Shown piece after piece: positions 17,963-26,650 of a DNA stretch of 64,000 nt (positions are counted from its first letter, which is position 1; every line of letters starts with the position of its first letter). The stretch is taken from the NCBI RefSeq assembly GCF_014268445.2, contig NZ_CP077089.1, forward strand, positions 2,225,501-2,289,500, read 5' to 3'. Source of the DNA: Pseudomonas tensinigenes. GTDB taxonomy: Bacteria > Pseudomonadota > Gammaproteobacteria > Pseudomonadales > Pseudomonadaceae. The notes beneath the pieces were generated by a model. That model searched no databases and was not told the DNA's origin. It saw nothing but the letters and a program-made list of their open reading frames with translations. A program made the translations under genes and the position numbers.

Positions 17963-18913
17963 ATGTTAAGTAGAACTGCCTCGGATCTGTATTGGATGTC
18001 GCGTTACCTGGAGCGGGCGGAAAACCTCGCCCGGATGCTCGACATCAGTTACTCGCTGTCGTTGATGCCGCAGGACGGTCGCGGCGACGGTTTGCACGAA
18101 TTGGCCATGCCGTTGCTGATCACCGGCACCCTCGACGATTATCTGGAACGTCACGGCGCGCTACATGCTGAACGCCTGCTGCACTTTTTCGCTCTCGATG
18201 CGGCCAACCCGGCAAGTATCTACAGTTGCCTCGGCGCGGCGCGGGCCAGTGCGCACGCCGTGCGCGGACGCATCACGGCGGACATGTGGGAGAACATCAA
18301 TTCGACGTGGCTGGAGATTCGCGGGATCGCTGAACAGGGCCTGAGCCGCTACGGCATGAGCCGTTTCTGCGAATGGATCAAGGAGCGTTCGCACCTGTTC
18401 CGTGGTGCGTCGTACGGCACGATCATGCGGAATGATGCGTTTCGTTTCATTCGCCTCGGTACGTTCATCGAACGCGCGGACAACACCCTGCGATTGCTCG
18501 ATGCCCGCTATGAAATGGCTGGCGATCAGGCTGAAGCGGTCAGCGACGGTACGGCCCACGCCTATTACCAATGGAGTGCGTTGCTAAGGGCCTTGTCGTC
18601 GTTTGAGGCGTACACCGAAATCTACCGCGATGCGCCCGGCGCCCGGCATGTCGCCGAGTTGCTGCTGTTGCGCGCCGATGTACCGCGCTCACTGCGGGCC
18701 TGCACCGAAGAGATCGATCAGATTCTCGCGCAGTTGCCCGGGGCCAACGGCCGACCGGCGCAGCGTCTGGCGGCAGAGATGGACGCACGCTTGCGCTACA
18801 CCGGCATCAACGAAATTCTCGAGGAAGGCCTGCACGCGTGGCTGACCGAATTCATCCCGCTGGTGCGCCAGTTGGGCAACGCCATTCACAGTTCCTACCT
18901 GGAGGCTGCATGA
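17963..18913 (+). CDS. alpha-E domain protein (DUF403)
   Basis: A 316-residue all-helical protein that almost always travels with the permuted ATP-grasp gene. The N-terminus SRTASDLYWMSRYLERAENLARML is the family signature, and conserved Glu and Arg residues recur through the helices (ERADNTLRLLDARYEM near 170). It starts 12 bp after the ATP-grasp stop and overlaps the next start by ATGA, so all three genes should be made together. The biochemical role is unknown; a scaffold or helper subunit of the ligase is an inference. Confidence 0.9.
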   Translation: MLSRTASDLYWMSRYLERAENLARMLDISYSLSLMPQDGRGDGLHELAMPLLITGTLDDYLERHGALHAERLLHFFALDAANPASIYSCLGAARASAHAVRGRITADMWENINSTWLEIRGIAEQGLSRYGMSRFCEWIKERSHLFRGASYGTIMRNDAFRFIRLGTFIERADNTLRLLDARYEMAGDQAEAVSDGTAHAYYQWSALLRALSSFEAYTEIYRDAPGARHVAELLLLRADVPRSLRACTEEIDQILAQLPGANGRPAQRLAAEMDARLRYTGINEILEEGLHAWLTEFIPLVRQLGNAIHSSYLEAA

Positions 18914-19713
18914 GACTTTCCATTAGCCACGAGACCACCTATCACTACGAAGATCAGGTGCGCGCGAGCATCCAGTACCTGCGACTGACACCTCACGACA
19001 GCGAGCGTCAGCACGTGTTGAGCTGGCAACTCGACCTGCCGCGCCCGGTGCGCGCGCAACTCGATCCCTTCGGCAACATCCTGCACGTGCTGACCATGGA
19101 TGAACCGCACGAAGCGATCATCATCGGCGCGCGCGGCCAGGTTGATATCGATGAGTTGCGCGAGGCCGAGCATGAGAGCCAGTCGGCGCTGCCGTTCCTG
19201 CGTTTTACCCGGCTGACTGAGGCAGATGAGGCGTTGCGCGCGTTTGCCGAGAGGTCCTGTAAGCAACGGCGGGATCGCACCGCGCTGATTGATTTGATGC
19301 ACGGTTTGAATCAGCACATGACCTACACGCCGGGTTCCACCGAAGTCGACACCAGCGCGGCGGAAGCCTTCGCCGGGCGTGCCGGAGTTTGTCAGGATCA
19401 CGCTCACGCGTTTCTGGCTTGCGCACGCAGCCTCGGGATTCCTTCGCGTTATGTGTCGGGGTATTTGTACAGTGAGGATTGCGAGCATCTGGCTAGCCAC
19501 GCTTGGGCAGAAGCCTGGCTGGATGACGCCTGGTACAGCTTTGATGTGACCAATCAACTGGCGCGGCCGGAGCGGCACCTGAAACTGGCGGTGGGTCTTG
19601 ATTATCTGGATGCCTGCCCGGTGCGCGGCATGCGCCGGGGCGGTGGGTGTGAGCAGATGCATGCGAAAGTATTTGTCTCGCCGACCCCGGTTATCTCCGT
19701 CCAGCAACAGTAA
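18910..19713 (+). CDS. transglutaminase-like cysteine protease, third gene of the ATP-grasp operon
   Basis: A 267-residue protein with the bacterial transglutaminase-like N-terminal beta domain (MRLSISHETTYHYE) and a papain-like core. The catalytic triad is visible as Cys in GRAGVCQDHAHAF (about residue 160), His in SHAWAEAWL (about 197) and Asp in WYSFDVTN (about 212). Family members act as peptidases or amidases. With the ligase and alpha-E genes this suggests one protein builds a peptide bond and this one cuts or transfers it. There is no signal peptide, so it is cytoplasmic. Confidence 0.9.
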   Translation: MRLSISHETTYHYEDQVRASIQYLRLTPHDSERQHVLSWQLDLPRPVRAQLDPFGNILHVLTMDEPHEAIIIGARGQVDIDELREAEHESQSALPFLRFTRLTEADEALRAFAERSCKQRRDRTALIDLMHGLNQHMTYTPGSTEVDTSAAEAFAGRAGVCQDHAHAFLACARSLGIPSRYVSGYLYSEDCEHLASHAWAEAWLDDAWYSFDVTNQLARPERHLKLAVGLDYLDACPVRGMRRGGGCEQMHAKVFVSPTPVISVQQQ

Positions 19714-19722
19714 ACGCTGTAC

Positions 19723-19817
19723 TCCTGTGGGAGCGAGCCTGCTCGCGAAGGCGGTTTATCAGTCACTGATGCAGTGTCTGACACGCCGCTTTCGCGAGCA
19801 GGCTCGCTCCCACAAGG
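19723..19817. repeat. REP inverted pair, family A, long-spacer form
   Basis: GTGGGAGCGAGCCTGCTCGC and GCGAGCAGGCTCGCTCCCAC, about 47 bp apart, lie between the convergent transglutaminase-like and cytochrome genes. No separate terminator is seen here, so the REP hairpins may serve as one. Confidence 0.9.
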
Positions 19818-19826
19818 GAAATGGCG

Positions 19827-20648
19827 TTACGGCTTAACCTTGCGTCCGGCCATGTGCCGCAAATAGCCCACCAACATCTGCAAATCCCCCTCCGGCAACA
19901 CCTCTACCGAAAACCCTGGCATCTTCGCCTGCGGCCACTGCCGCAAACTCTGCGGATCACGAATGTAGCGCTTGAGGAAATCCGCGCCGAAATACTCGGT
20001 CGGGTTATACGGAATATTCAGGTCCGGCCCGAATTGCGCATCGCCCGCACCGTTCAACCGGTGACACGCCAGACAGTTCTTCTGAAACAGCGCAAATCCG
20101 CGATTCACCGGGTCATCCGCCTTCAACGCAGGATCCGGCAGCAGGGCAGGGAAGCGCTCGGCCACCGGTGCCATGCGCTTGATGCTCGCGACCTGGAATG
20201 GCCATTGCTCCGGGCTGATATTGCCCGCCTGCGGATCGGTCCAGACCAGATAAAACGGCCCGGCGCTGTGCTTGCCTTCCGACAGTGGCGGCCATGGTTG
20301 AGCCGGATCTTCGATGGCCAGCCAGGCCCGTGCGCCTTTTGCGTTGAGCAGCGGCGCTGCGGTCAGTTCCGCGGCAAACCCGTCCAGTGCCACCGCTTGC
20401 AGGTGATCTTGCGGTTTGATCCCGGTCAGCAACGCGGCCACGGGCACGGCGCGATAGGTCATGTCCTTCTTGTAGGACACATCGTTTTTGATGGTGAGGG
20501 TTTGTACCTGAGGATGCTTGAGCAGTTCTTCGGTCTGCCAGGTGCGGCTGCTTGCACCCAGTTGCAAATCCAACTGTGCGGCAGACAAGGGCATGCTCAG
20601 CAGCATGGCCCCGAACACAATGAGCGCTTTCAAATGATCGCCGTCCAT
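19827..20648 (-). CDS. periplasmic mono-haem c-type cytochrome with N-terminal extra domain
   Basis: A 273-residue exported protein. The start at 20648 (MDGDHLKALIVFGAM) gives a signal peptide ending at LSAAQ. Residues about 25-170 form a beta-rich domain resembling the molybdopterin-oxidoreductase-like fold without obvious cofactor ligands (TLTIKNDVSYKKDMTYRAVP). Residues about 185-270 are a class I cytochrome c with one haem-attachment motif, CLACH, and a likely axial Met in AKMPGFSVEVL. It should carry electrons in the periplasm; the partner is unknown. A 31-residue membrane peptide is encoded 95 bp upstream on the same strand. Confidence 0.85.
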   Translation of the reverse strand: MDGDHLKALIVFGAMLLSMPLSAAQLDLQLGASSRTWQTEELLKHPQVQTLTIKNDVSYKKDMTYRAVPVAALLTGIKPQDHLQAVALDGFAAELTAAPLLNAKGARAWLAIEDPAQPWPPLSEGKHSAGPFYLVWTDPQAGNISPEQWPFQVASIKRMAPVAERFPALLPDPALKADDPVNRGFALFQKNCLACHRLNGAGDAQFGPDLNIPYNPTEYFGADFLKRYIRDPQSLRQWPQAKMPGFSVEVLPEGDLQMLVGYLRHMAGRKVKP

Positions 20649-20743
20649 GTCGTGGGAGTGCGCAAAGGTTGGCACAGCCACGCTGGCCCGGGTAGCGGGC
20701 CAGTCACATTTTCTGTGGCGATAAACAGCACCTGCCGCTTGGT

Positions 20744-20839
20744 TCAGCCGATGACCTTGGTCAGATTCGGCAAAATCAACAACAGCGTCGTGGCGAAAAG
20801 AATGAGCCCTGCTTGACGTACTTTCGGTTGTTTGAACAT
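20744..20839 (-). CDS. 31-residue membrane microprotein
   Basis: A short open frame encoding 31 residues: MFKQPKVRQAG, a hydrophobic helix LILFATTLLLILPNL, and TKVIG before TGA. The positive N-terminus followed by one TM helix predicts an inner-membrane peptide with its N-terminus inside. AAAGG lies about 10 bases before the ATG at 20839. It is codirectional with the cytochrome c gene 95 bp downstream, so it could be a small subunit of that electron-transfer unit. This is inference; its length would hide it from most gene callers. Confidence 0.65.
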   Translation of the reverse strand: MFKQPKVRQAGLILFATTLLLILPNLTKVIG

Positions 20840-21232
20840 GGCTTGACCGCCTTTATTGTTATTTCCTGATGCTTGCCTGCATATCCATGACGGCACGCGT
20901 TGCACTTCCTGTTGAAGAACGCCTGCCTCGGCAAAACCCGACGACCATGACGTACATGTTCTACATTAGGGGCCACGTCACGCTTGGCTTAGATCCATTT
21001 CGTATGGAGTGCTGGGAAACTGCGATTAAAAAGGCATGAGGCGTATTGCCAGCTTCTTCGCCGCCCGCTGGCTAGACAACTCGCCGACCTGAACCGGTTC
21101 ACCCGCTCGCCAATGACCGTCCGTCTGAGCGGGTGCGTCAAGCGCATTGAGCGCTGTGGTCATTGAATCCGAGAGCGCCCGGGCGAAGAGTGGAGGCAAG
21201 AAAACCACTCCACGCACAGGTTCGAGGACGTC
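20840..21232. other. 393-bp divergent intergenic region
   Basis: It separates the minus-strand microprotein/cytochrome unit from the plus-strand thiolase operon and should contain both promoters, but no site close to consensus can be picked with confidence. A 45-codon minus-strand frame (MTTALNALDAPAQ, start near 21163) has no ribosome-binding site and is not called. Confidence 0.4.
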
Positions 21233-22438
21233 ATGACCCAAGCTTTGATATTCGATGCGTTACGCACGCCCCGTGGCAGAGGCAAGGCCGATGGTGCTCT
21301 GCACAGCGTCAAACCGGTGAATCTGCTGGCCGGTCTGCTGACCGCGCTGCAGGAACGTACCTCGCTGGATACCAGCCAGGTCGATGACGTGGTGCTCGGC
21401 TGCGTCACGCCGATTGGCGATCAAGGCTCGGACATCGCCAAAACCGCCGTGCAAGTGGCCGATTGGGATGTCAGCGTCGCGGGTGTGCAGATCAACCGTT
21501 TCTGCGCCTCGGGACTCGAAGCGGTCAACCTTGGTGCAATGAAAGTGCGTTCGGGCTTCGAAGACCTGGTGGTGGTCGGTGGCGTCGAGTCGATGTCGCG
21601 GGTGCCGATGGGCAGCGATGGCGGCGCCTGGGCGCTGGACCCGCAAACCAACCTGCACAGCCACTTCACCCCGCAAGGTGTTGGCGCTGACCTGATCGCC
21701 ACGCTGGAAGGCTTCAGTCGTCAGGACGTCGATGCCTACGCCTTGCACTCGCAACAGAAAGCCGCACGGGCGCGGGCTGACGGCTCGTTCAACAAGTCGC
21801 TGGTGCCGGTGCAGGATCAGAACGGCATCATCCTGCTCGATCACGATGAGTTCATTCGTGCCGAGTCGACTCTGGAAGGCTTGGGCAAGCTCAAGCCGAG
21901 TTTCGAAATGATCGGCCAGATGGGTTTTGACGCCACGGCGCTGCGGGTCTACAGCCATGTCGAACGCATCAATCACGTGCACACACCGGGCAACAGTTCC
22001 GGGATCGTCGACGGCGCTGCGCTGATGCTGATCGGCTCCGAAGCCAAAGGTCGGGCGCTGGGCTTGCAACCGCGGGCGCGCATCGTCGCCACGGCGGTCA
22101 CCAGCACCGATCCGACCATCATGCTCACCGGCCCTGCACCAGCCACACGCAAAGCGCTGGCAAAGGCCGGGCTGCGCGTCGAGGACATCGACCTGTTCGA
22201 GGTCAACGAAGCGTTTGCCTCGGTGGTGCTGAAGTTCATCAAGGACATGGCCGTCGACCCGGACAAGGTCAATGTCAACGGCGGCTCCATCGCCATGGGC
22301 CACCCGTTGGGCGCCACCGGTTGCGCGATCCTCGGCACCCTGCTCGATGAACTGGAAGCGCGACGCCTGCGCTATGGCCTGGCGACGCTGTGCGTCGGCG
22401 GCGGTATGGGCATTGCCACCATCATCGAACGCCTCTGA
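21233..22438 (+). CDS. acetyl-CoA C-acetyltransferase (thiolase) of a beta-oxidation pair
   Basis: A 401-residue thiolase that cleaves 3-ketoacyl-CoA with CoA. The acyl-accepting Cys is in [12 protein letters not shown] (about residue 90), with [15 protein letters not shown] (His near 350) and CVGGGMG (Cys near 391) forming the rest of the site. It starts 7 bases after GAGG. The next gene, 24 bp downstream, is a FadB-like multifunctional enzyme, so together they can run the last three steps of a beta-oxidation round. The sequence is closer to FadI/AtoB-like thiolases than to the FadA of the main fadBA operon. Confidence 0.92.
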   Translation: MTQALIFDALRTPRGRGKADGALHSVKPVNLLAGLLTALQERTSLDTSQVDDVVLGCVTPIGDQGSDIAKTAVQVADWDVSVAGVQINRFCASGLEAVNLGAMKVRSGFEDLVVVGGVESMSRVPMGSDGGAWALDPQTNLHSHFTPQGVGADLIATLEGFSRQDVDAYALHSQQKAARARADGSFNKSLVPVQDQNGIILLDHDEFIRAESTLEGLGKLKPSFEMIGQMGFDATALRVYSHVERINHVHTPGNSSGIVDGAALMLIGSEAKGRALGLQPRARIVATAVTSTDPTIMLTGPAPATRKALAKAGLRVEDIDLFEVNEAFASVVLKFIKDMAVDPDKVNVNGGSIAMGHPLGATGCAILGTLLDELEARRLRYGLATLCVGGGMGIATIIERL

Positions 22439-22462
22439 GCCCCGAATTCAAGGAACCTTGTT

Positions 22463-24607
22463 ATGAGCGAAGCCATTCGTTACGAAAAAGGCCAGGACGC
22501 TATCGTCGTGCTGACCATCGACATGCCGGGCCAGAGCGCCAACACCATGAACGCCGTGTACCGCGAGGCGATGGCCGAGTGTGTCGCCCGTCTGGTGGAT
22601 GAAAAAGACCAGATTGCCGGGGTCATCATCACCTCGGCGAAGAAAACCTTCTTTGCCGGCGGCGACCTCAATGAGCTGATCAAGGTCGGCAAGCCTGAAG
22701 CCAAAGCTTTCTACGACATGGTGCTGACCCTCAAAGCTCAGTTGCGCACTCTGGAAACCCTCGGCAAACCGGTGGTCGCGGCGATCAACGGCGCGGCGCT
22801 GGGCGGCGGTTGGGAAATCTGCCTCGCCTGTCATCACCGCGTGGCTTTGGATGATGCGGCGGTGCAACTCGGTCTGCCGGAAGTGACCCTTGGCCTGTTG
22901 CCGGGCGGTGGCGGAGTAGTACGGATGGTGCGCATGCTCGGCATCGAGAAAGCGCTGCCGTATTTGCTTGAAGGTAAAAAGGTGCGGCCGCAACAAGCGT
23001 TGCAGGCGGGTCTGATCGATGAGTTGGCGACGGATCGCGATGAATTGCTGGCCAGGGCGCGCGCCTGGATCGTTGCCAATCCGACGGCAGTGCAGCGCTG
23101 GGATGTGAAGGGTTATCAGATTCCGGGCGGTATGCCGTCGAATCCGAAAGTCGCGCAGATGCTGGCGATTGCGCCGTCGATTCTGCGCAGCAAGACCCAA
23201 GGGACACTGCCGGCGCCGGAGAAAATCCTCTGCGCGGCAGTCGAGGGCGCTCAGGTCGATTTCGACACTGCGCACCTGATCGAAACCCGTTACTTCACTG
23301 AACTGACCACCGGGCAGATCTCGAAAAACCTGATCGGCACATTCTGGTTTCAACTCAATGAGATCAACGCCGGAGGTTCGCGGCCGCAGGGCTTTGCGCC
23401 TTATAAAACGCAGAAGGTCGGCGTGCTCGGCGCCGGGATGATGGGCGCAGGGATTGCCTTTGTCAGTGCTTCGGCGGGTATTGAAGTGGTGCTCAAGGAC
23501 GTCAATCTGGCTGCCGCCGCAAAAGGCAAAGCACATTCTGCGGCGTTGCTGGACAAGAAAGTCGCTCGCGGACAGATGGATGCTGCGAAGCGTGATGAGG
23601 TGTTGGCGCGGATCAAGCCGTCCGAAAGTGATGCCGACCTCGCGGGTTGCGATCTGATCATCGAGGCGGTATTTGAAGATCGCGATCTCAAGGCCAGGGT
23701 TTCCTCTGCCGCCCAGCGAGTGGTCGGCGCCGACGCGGTCATCGCGTCGAATACATCGACGTTGCCTATCACCGGGCTGGCGGCTGCCGTGCCTGATCAA
23801 AGCAAATTCATCGGCCTGCATTTCTTCAGCCCGGTAGAAAAAATGCCGCTTGTGGAAATCATCAAAGGCGCACAAACCAGCGACGAAACCCTCGCCCGAG
23901 GTTTTGATTTCGTTCTGCAAATCAAGAAGACGCCAATCGTGGTCAACGACAGTCGCGGCTTCTTCACCTCACGTGTGTTCGGCACCTTCACCAACGAAGG
24001 CATCGCCATGCTCGGCGAGGGCGTAAGTGCGCCGATGATCGAGACCGAAGCGCGCAAGGCCGGGATGCCGGTCGGGCCTCTGGCGATCTCTGACGAAGTT
24101 TCCCTCAGCCTGATGAGTCATATCCGCCAGCAAACTGCCAAAGACCTACAGGCAGAACGGAAGCCGCTGATTGAGCACCCTGCCTTCGCCGTGATTGACT
24201 TGCTGCTTCACGAATACAAGCGTCCGGGCAAAGCGGCGGGAGGCGGTTTCTATGATTACCCGGCGGGAGGCCAGAAACATTTGTGGCCAGAACTGAAGGC
24301 GCGCTTCGAGAAGCCCGACGGGCAGATCTCGCCGATAGATGTGCGTGATCGGCTGTTGTTCGTGCAGGCCATCGAAACCGTGCGCTGTGTGGAGGAGGGC
24401 GTGTTGACCTCGACGGCGGACGCCAATGTCGGTTCGATCTTTGGTATCGGTTTTGCCGCGTGGACGGGCGGTGCGTTGCAGTTCATCAACCAGTACGGGG
24501 TGAAGGATTTCGTCGCTCGCGCGCAGTATCTGGCCGAGCAGTATGGCGAGCGTTTCGCGCCGCCAGCGTTGCTGCTGGATAAAGCGGCAAAAGGTGAAAT
24601 GTTCTAA
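22463..24607 (+). CDS. FadB/FadJ-like enoyl-CoA hydratase/3-hydroxyacyl-CoA dehydrogenase
   Basis: A 714-residue fusion enzyme. Residues 1-190 are a crotonase domain with the oxyanion segment FFAGGDLNEL and the two catalytic acids in the GGGWEICLACHHR and LGLPEVTLGLLPGGGG region. From about 310 the dehydrogenase begins with the NAD loop GVLGAGMMGAG. Ser-His-Glu-type residues appear in IASNTSTLPIT and GLHFFSPVEKMPLVE, and two C-terminal helical 3HCDH domains finish the protein. It acts on trans-2-enoyl-CoA and 3-hydroxyacyl-CoA, passing 3-ketoacyl-CoA to the thiolase encoded just before it. AAGGAACC precedes the ATG. Confidence 0.93.
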   Translation: MSEAIRYEKGQDAIVVLTIDMPGQSANTMNAVYREAMAECVARLVDEKDQIAGVIITSAKKTFFAGGDLNELIKVGKPEAKAFYDMVLTLKAQLRTLETLGKPVVAAINGAALGGGWEICLACHHRVALDDAAVQLGLPEVTLGLLPGGGGVVRMVRMLGIEKALPYLLEGKKVRPQQALQAGLIDELATDRDELLARARAWIVANPTAVQRWDVKGYQIPGGMPSNPKVAQMLAIAPSILRSKTQGTLPAPEKILCAAVEGAQVDFDTAHLIETRYFTELTTGQISKNLIGTFWFQLNEINAGGSRPQGFAPYKTQKVGVLGAGMMGAGIAFVSASAGIEVVLKDVNLAAAAKGKAHSAALLDKKVARGQMDAAKRDEVLARIKPSESDADLAGCDLIIEAVFEDRDLKARVSSAAQRVVGADAVIASNTSTLPITGLAAAVPDQSKFIGLHFFSPVEKMPLVEIIKGAQTSDETLARGFDFVLQIKKTPIVVNDSRGFFTSRVFGTFTNEGIAMLGEGVSAPMIETEARKAGMPVGPLAISDEVSLSLMSHIRQQTAKDLQAERKPLIEHPAFAVIDLLLHEYKRPGKAAGGGFYDYPAGGQKHLWPELKARFEKPDGQISPIDVRDRLLFVQAIETVRCVEEGVLTSTADANVGSIFGIGFAAWTGGALQFINQYGVKDFVARAQYLAEQYGERFAPPALLLDKAAKGEMF

Positions 24608-24713
24608 GGGCGATGTTTCAGGAGCAGTGCGCATTCCGGGGCTTGCCTTGCCAGGGTGTTTCAAGGCAGGCTCTGGGGTGTTCATTATTCCCATCACGTG
24701 TCAGGTATTTTTT

Positions 24714-25436
24714 ATGTCGCTACGCATCTGCATTCTGGAAACCGACATCCTGCGTCCGGAACTGGTCGATCAATATCAGGGTTACGGGCAGATGTTCCAG
24801 CGCCTGTTCTCGCAGCAACCGATTGCCGCCGAGTTCACCGTCTACAACGTGATGCAGGGCGAATACCCGAGCGACGATCTGACCTTCGACGCGTACCTGG
24901 TCACCGGCAGCAAGGCCGATTCGTTCGGCACTGATCCGTGGATCCAGACCCTTAGGGAGTACCTGCTGACGCGTTACGAGCGCGGCGACAAACTGCTCGG
25001 CGTGTGCTTCGGTCACCAACTGTTGGCGCTGCTGCTCGGTGGCAAGAGCGAGCGTGCGACGCAGGGTTGGGGTGTCGGCACCCACAATTACAAACTCGCG
25101 GCCAAGGCGCCGTGGATGAGCCCGGTGCGTGAGGAACTGACGCTGCTGATCAGCCACCAGGACCAGGTCACAGCGCTGCCGGAAAACGCCACGGTTATTG
25201 CTTCCAGCGATTTCTGCCCGTTCGCGGCGTATCACATCAATGATCAGGTGCTGTGCTTCCAGGGGCATCCGGAATTTATCCACGATTATTCGCGAGCGCT
25301 GCTGGATCTGCGTCAGGAAGCGTTGGGTTCGCAGATCTACACCAAGGGGGTGGCCAGCCTCGAGCAGGAACACCATGGTGCGACGGTTGCGGAGTGGATG
25401 ATGCGTTTTGTGGCGCATAAGCCAGAAACTGTCTAA
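24714..25436 (+). CDS. class I glutamine amidotransferase-like protein
   Basis: A 240-residue protein of the GMP-synthase-type glutamine amidotransferase family, as a free-standing domain. The nucleophile elbow LLGVCFGHQLLALLLGG puts Cys near residue 100. His and Glu of the triad are in CFQGHPEFIHDYSR (about 180-190). The start at 24714 (MSLRICILETD) is preferred because the in-frame sequence before it overlaps the previous gene. With no synthetase partner adjacent, it could hydrolyse gamma-glutamyl compounds, as related stand-alone proteins do. It lies 106 bp after the FadB-like gene. Confidence 0.85.
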   Translation: MSLRICILETDILRPELVDQYQGYGQMFQRLFSQQPIAAEFTVYNVMQGEYPSDDLTFDAYLVTGSKADSFGTDPWIQTLREYLLTRYERGDKLLGVCFGHQLLALLLGGKSERATQGWGVGTHNYKLAAKAPWMSPVREELTLLISHQDQVTALPENATVIASSDFCPFAAYHINDQVLCFQGHPEFIHDYSRALLDLRQEALGSQIYTKGVASLEQEHHGATVAEWMMRFVAHKPETV

Positions 25437-25445
25437 GGCCAAAAG

Positions 25446-25523
25446 CTTCGCGAGCAGGCTCGTTCCCACATTGGATTTTCGGTGCGCCACCGATCAATGT
25501 GGAAGTGAGCCTGCTCGCGAATG
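25446..25523. repeat. REP inverted pair, family A, short-spacer form, degenerate
   Basis: TTCGCGAGCAGGCTCGTTCC faces a decayed GGAAGTGAGCCTGCTCGCGA arm. It sits between the convergent amidotransferase and CorA genes. Confidence 0.8.
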
Positions 25524-25544
25524 TTCCAGACAACTCGGTTTGCT

Positions 25545-26516
25545 CTACAACCACCCCGATTTCTTGAAGCTCGCCCACAAACTTACACATCCCACCGCAA
25601 TAAACCCCAGCACGCCGAAATAGCCGTAGTGCCAGCTCAACTCCGGCATGTTCTGGAAGTTCATCCCGTAAATCCCCGCCACCGCCGTCGGAAACGCCAG
25701 GATCGCCGCCCAGGCAGCAAACTTGCGCTGTACCACGCTTTGCCGTGATGCCTCGAGCAACACACCGATCTCGATGGTCTGGCTGGCGATGTCGGCCAAA
25801 GTGCTCAGGTCTTCCATCTGCCGCGTTACGTGGATCTGCACATCGCGGAAGTACGGGCGCATATTCTTGTCGATAAACGGGAAACTCAGCTTCTGCAGTT
25901 CCTCGCCAATCTCCACCATCGGCGCCGCGTACCGGCGCAGGCGCACGACATCGCGGCGCAAGCCATGCAGCTTCTGAATGTCGCGTTCATTCAACGCGCT
26001 ACACAACACGTTGCGTTCCAGTTCATCGATTTCGGCATGAATGGCTTCGCCCACCGGCTGATAGTTCTCGATGACGAAATCGAGCAACGCATACAGTACG
26101 AAATCTTCCCCATGTTCCAGCAGTAGCGGGCGCGCCTCACAGCGTTGGCGGACATGCGCGTAGGACGCCGAGTGACCGTTACGCGCGGTGATGATGTAGC
26201 CCTTGCCGGCAAAGATGTGCGTCTCGATAAATTGCAGAACGCCGTTTTCGCGAATGGGCGAATAGGTGACGATAAACAGAGCGTCGCCAAAGGTTTCCAG
26301 TTTCGGTCGACTGTGTTTTTCCAGAGCATCTTCGATGGCCAGTTCGTGCAGGTTGAACTGACGTTGCAGGTTGGAAAGCTCTTGAGCGTCCGGCTCTTCC
26401 AGACCGATCCAGACAAAGTGACCGGTTTTCGCGGCCCAGGCAGCGCCTTCGTCGAGGGAAATATTGGTGACTTTCTTGCCTGCGCTATACACCGCAGCAG
26501 CAACAACTCGACCCAT
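25545..26516 (-). CDS. corA: CorA-family magnesium/cobalt transporter
   Basis: A 323-residue divalent-cation channel of the CorA family. A large N-terminal cytoplasmic alpha/beta domain and long helices run to about residue 260. Two C-terminal TM helices follow, with the selectivity motif YGMNF between them (about residue 285) and the acidic loop MPELSWHYGY. The basic ending KKSGWL is normal. The start at 26516 (MGRVVAAAVYSAG) is supported by family length. Mg2+ is the likely cargo, although Co2+ or Ni2+ cannot be excluded. Confidence 0.92.
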   Translation of the reverse strand: MGRVVAAAVYSAGKKVTNISLDEGAAWAAKTGHFVWIGLEEPDAQELSNLQRQFNLHELAIEDALEKHSRPKLETFGDALFIVTYSPIRENGVLQFIETHIFAGKGYIITARNGHSASYAHVRQRCEARPLLLEHGEDFVLYALLDFVIENYQPVGEAIHAEIDELERNVLCSALNERDIQKLHGLRRDVVRLRRYAAPMVEIGEELQKLSFPFIDKNMRPYFRDVQIHVTRQMEDLSTLADIASQTIEIGVLLEASRQSVVQRKFAAWAAILAFPTAVAGIYGMNFQNMPELSWHYGYFGVLGFIAVGCVSLWASFKKSGWL

Positions 26517-26621
26517 GGTGGTGATTCACTTCTTCTTGGCAGGTGGCAGGGAATACAAGGCTTCAGCTTAGCCGTGTCGCTGCTTGAGAGTCAGTGAAAT
26601 CTGTACAGTTCACTGGGCAAA

Positions 26622-26646
26622 AGAAAACCCGCACAGGGCGGGTTGT
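26622..26646 (-). terminator. intrinsic terminator of the acyltransferase gene
   Basis: On the minus strand AACCCGCCCTGTGCGGGTT is followed by TTCTTTT, four bases after the stop of the 26651-27373 gene. Confidence 0.85.
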
Positions 26647-26650
26647 CTTC

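Noticed and set aside
21026..21163. 45-codon minus-strand frame (MTTALNALDAPAQ) upstream of the thiolase
   Set aside because: No ribosome-binding site and no recognisable feature; it could only be rescued by conservation data.
22448..23920. 490-codon minus-strand frame opposite the FadB-like gene
   Set aside because: Arg/His/Gln-rich translation with no family resemblance; the plus strand is a clear multifunctional beta-oxidation enzyme.
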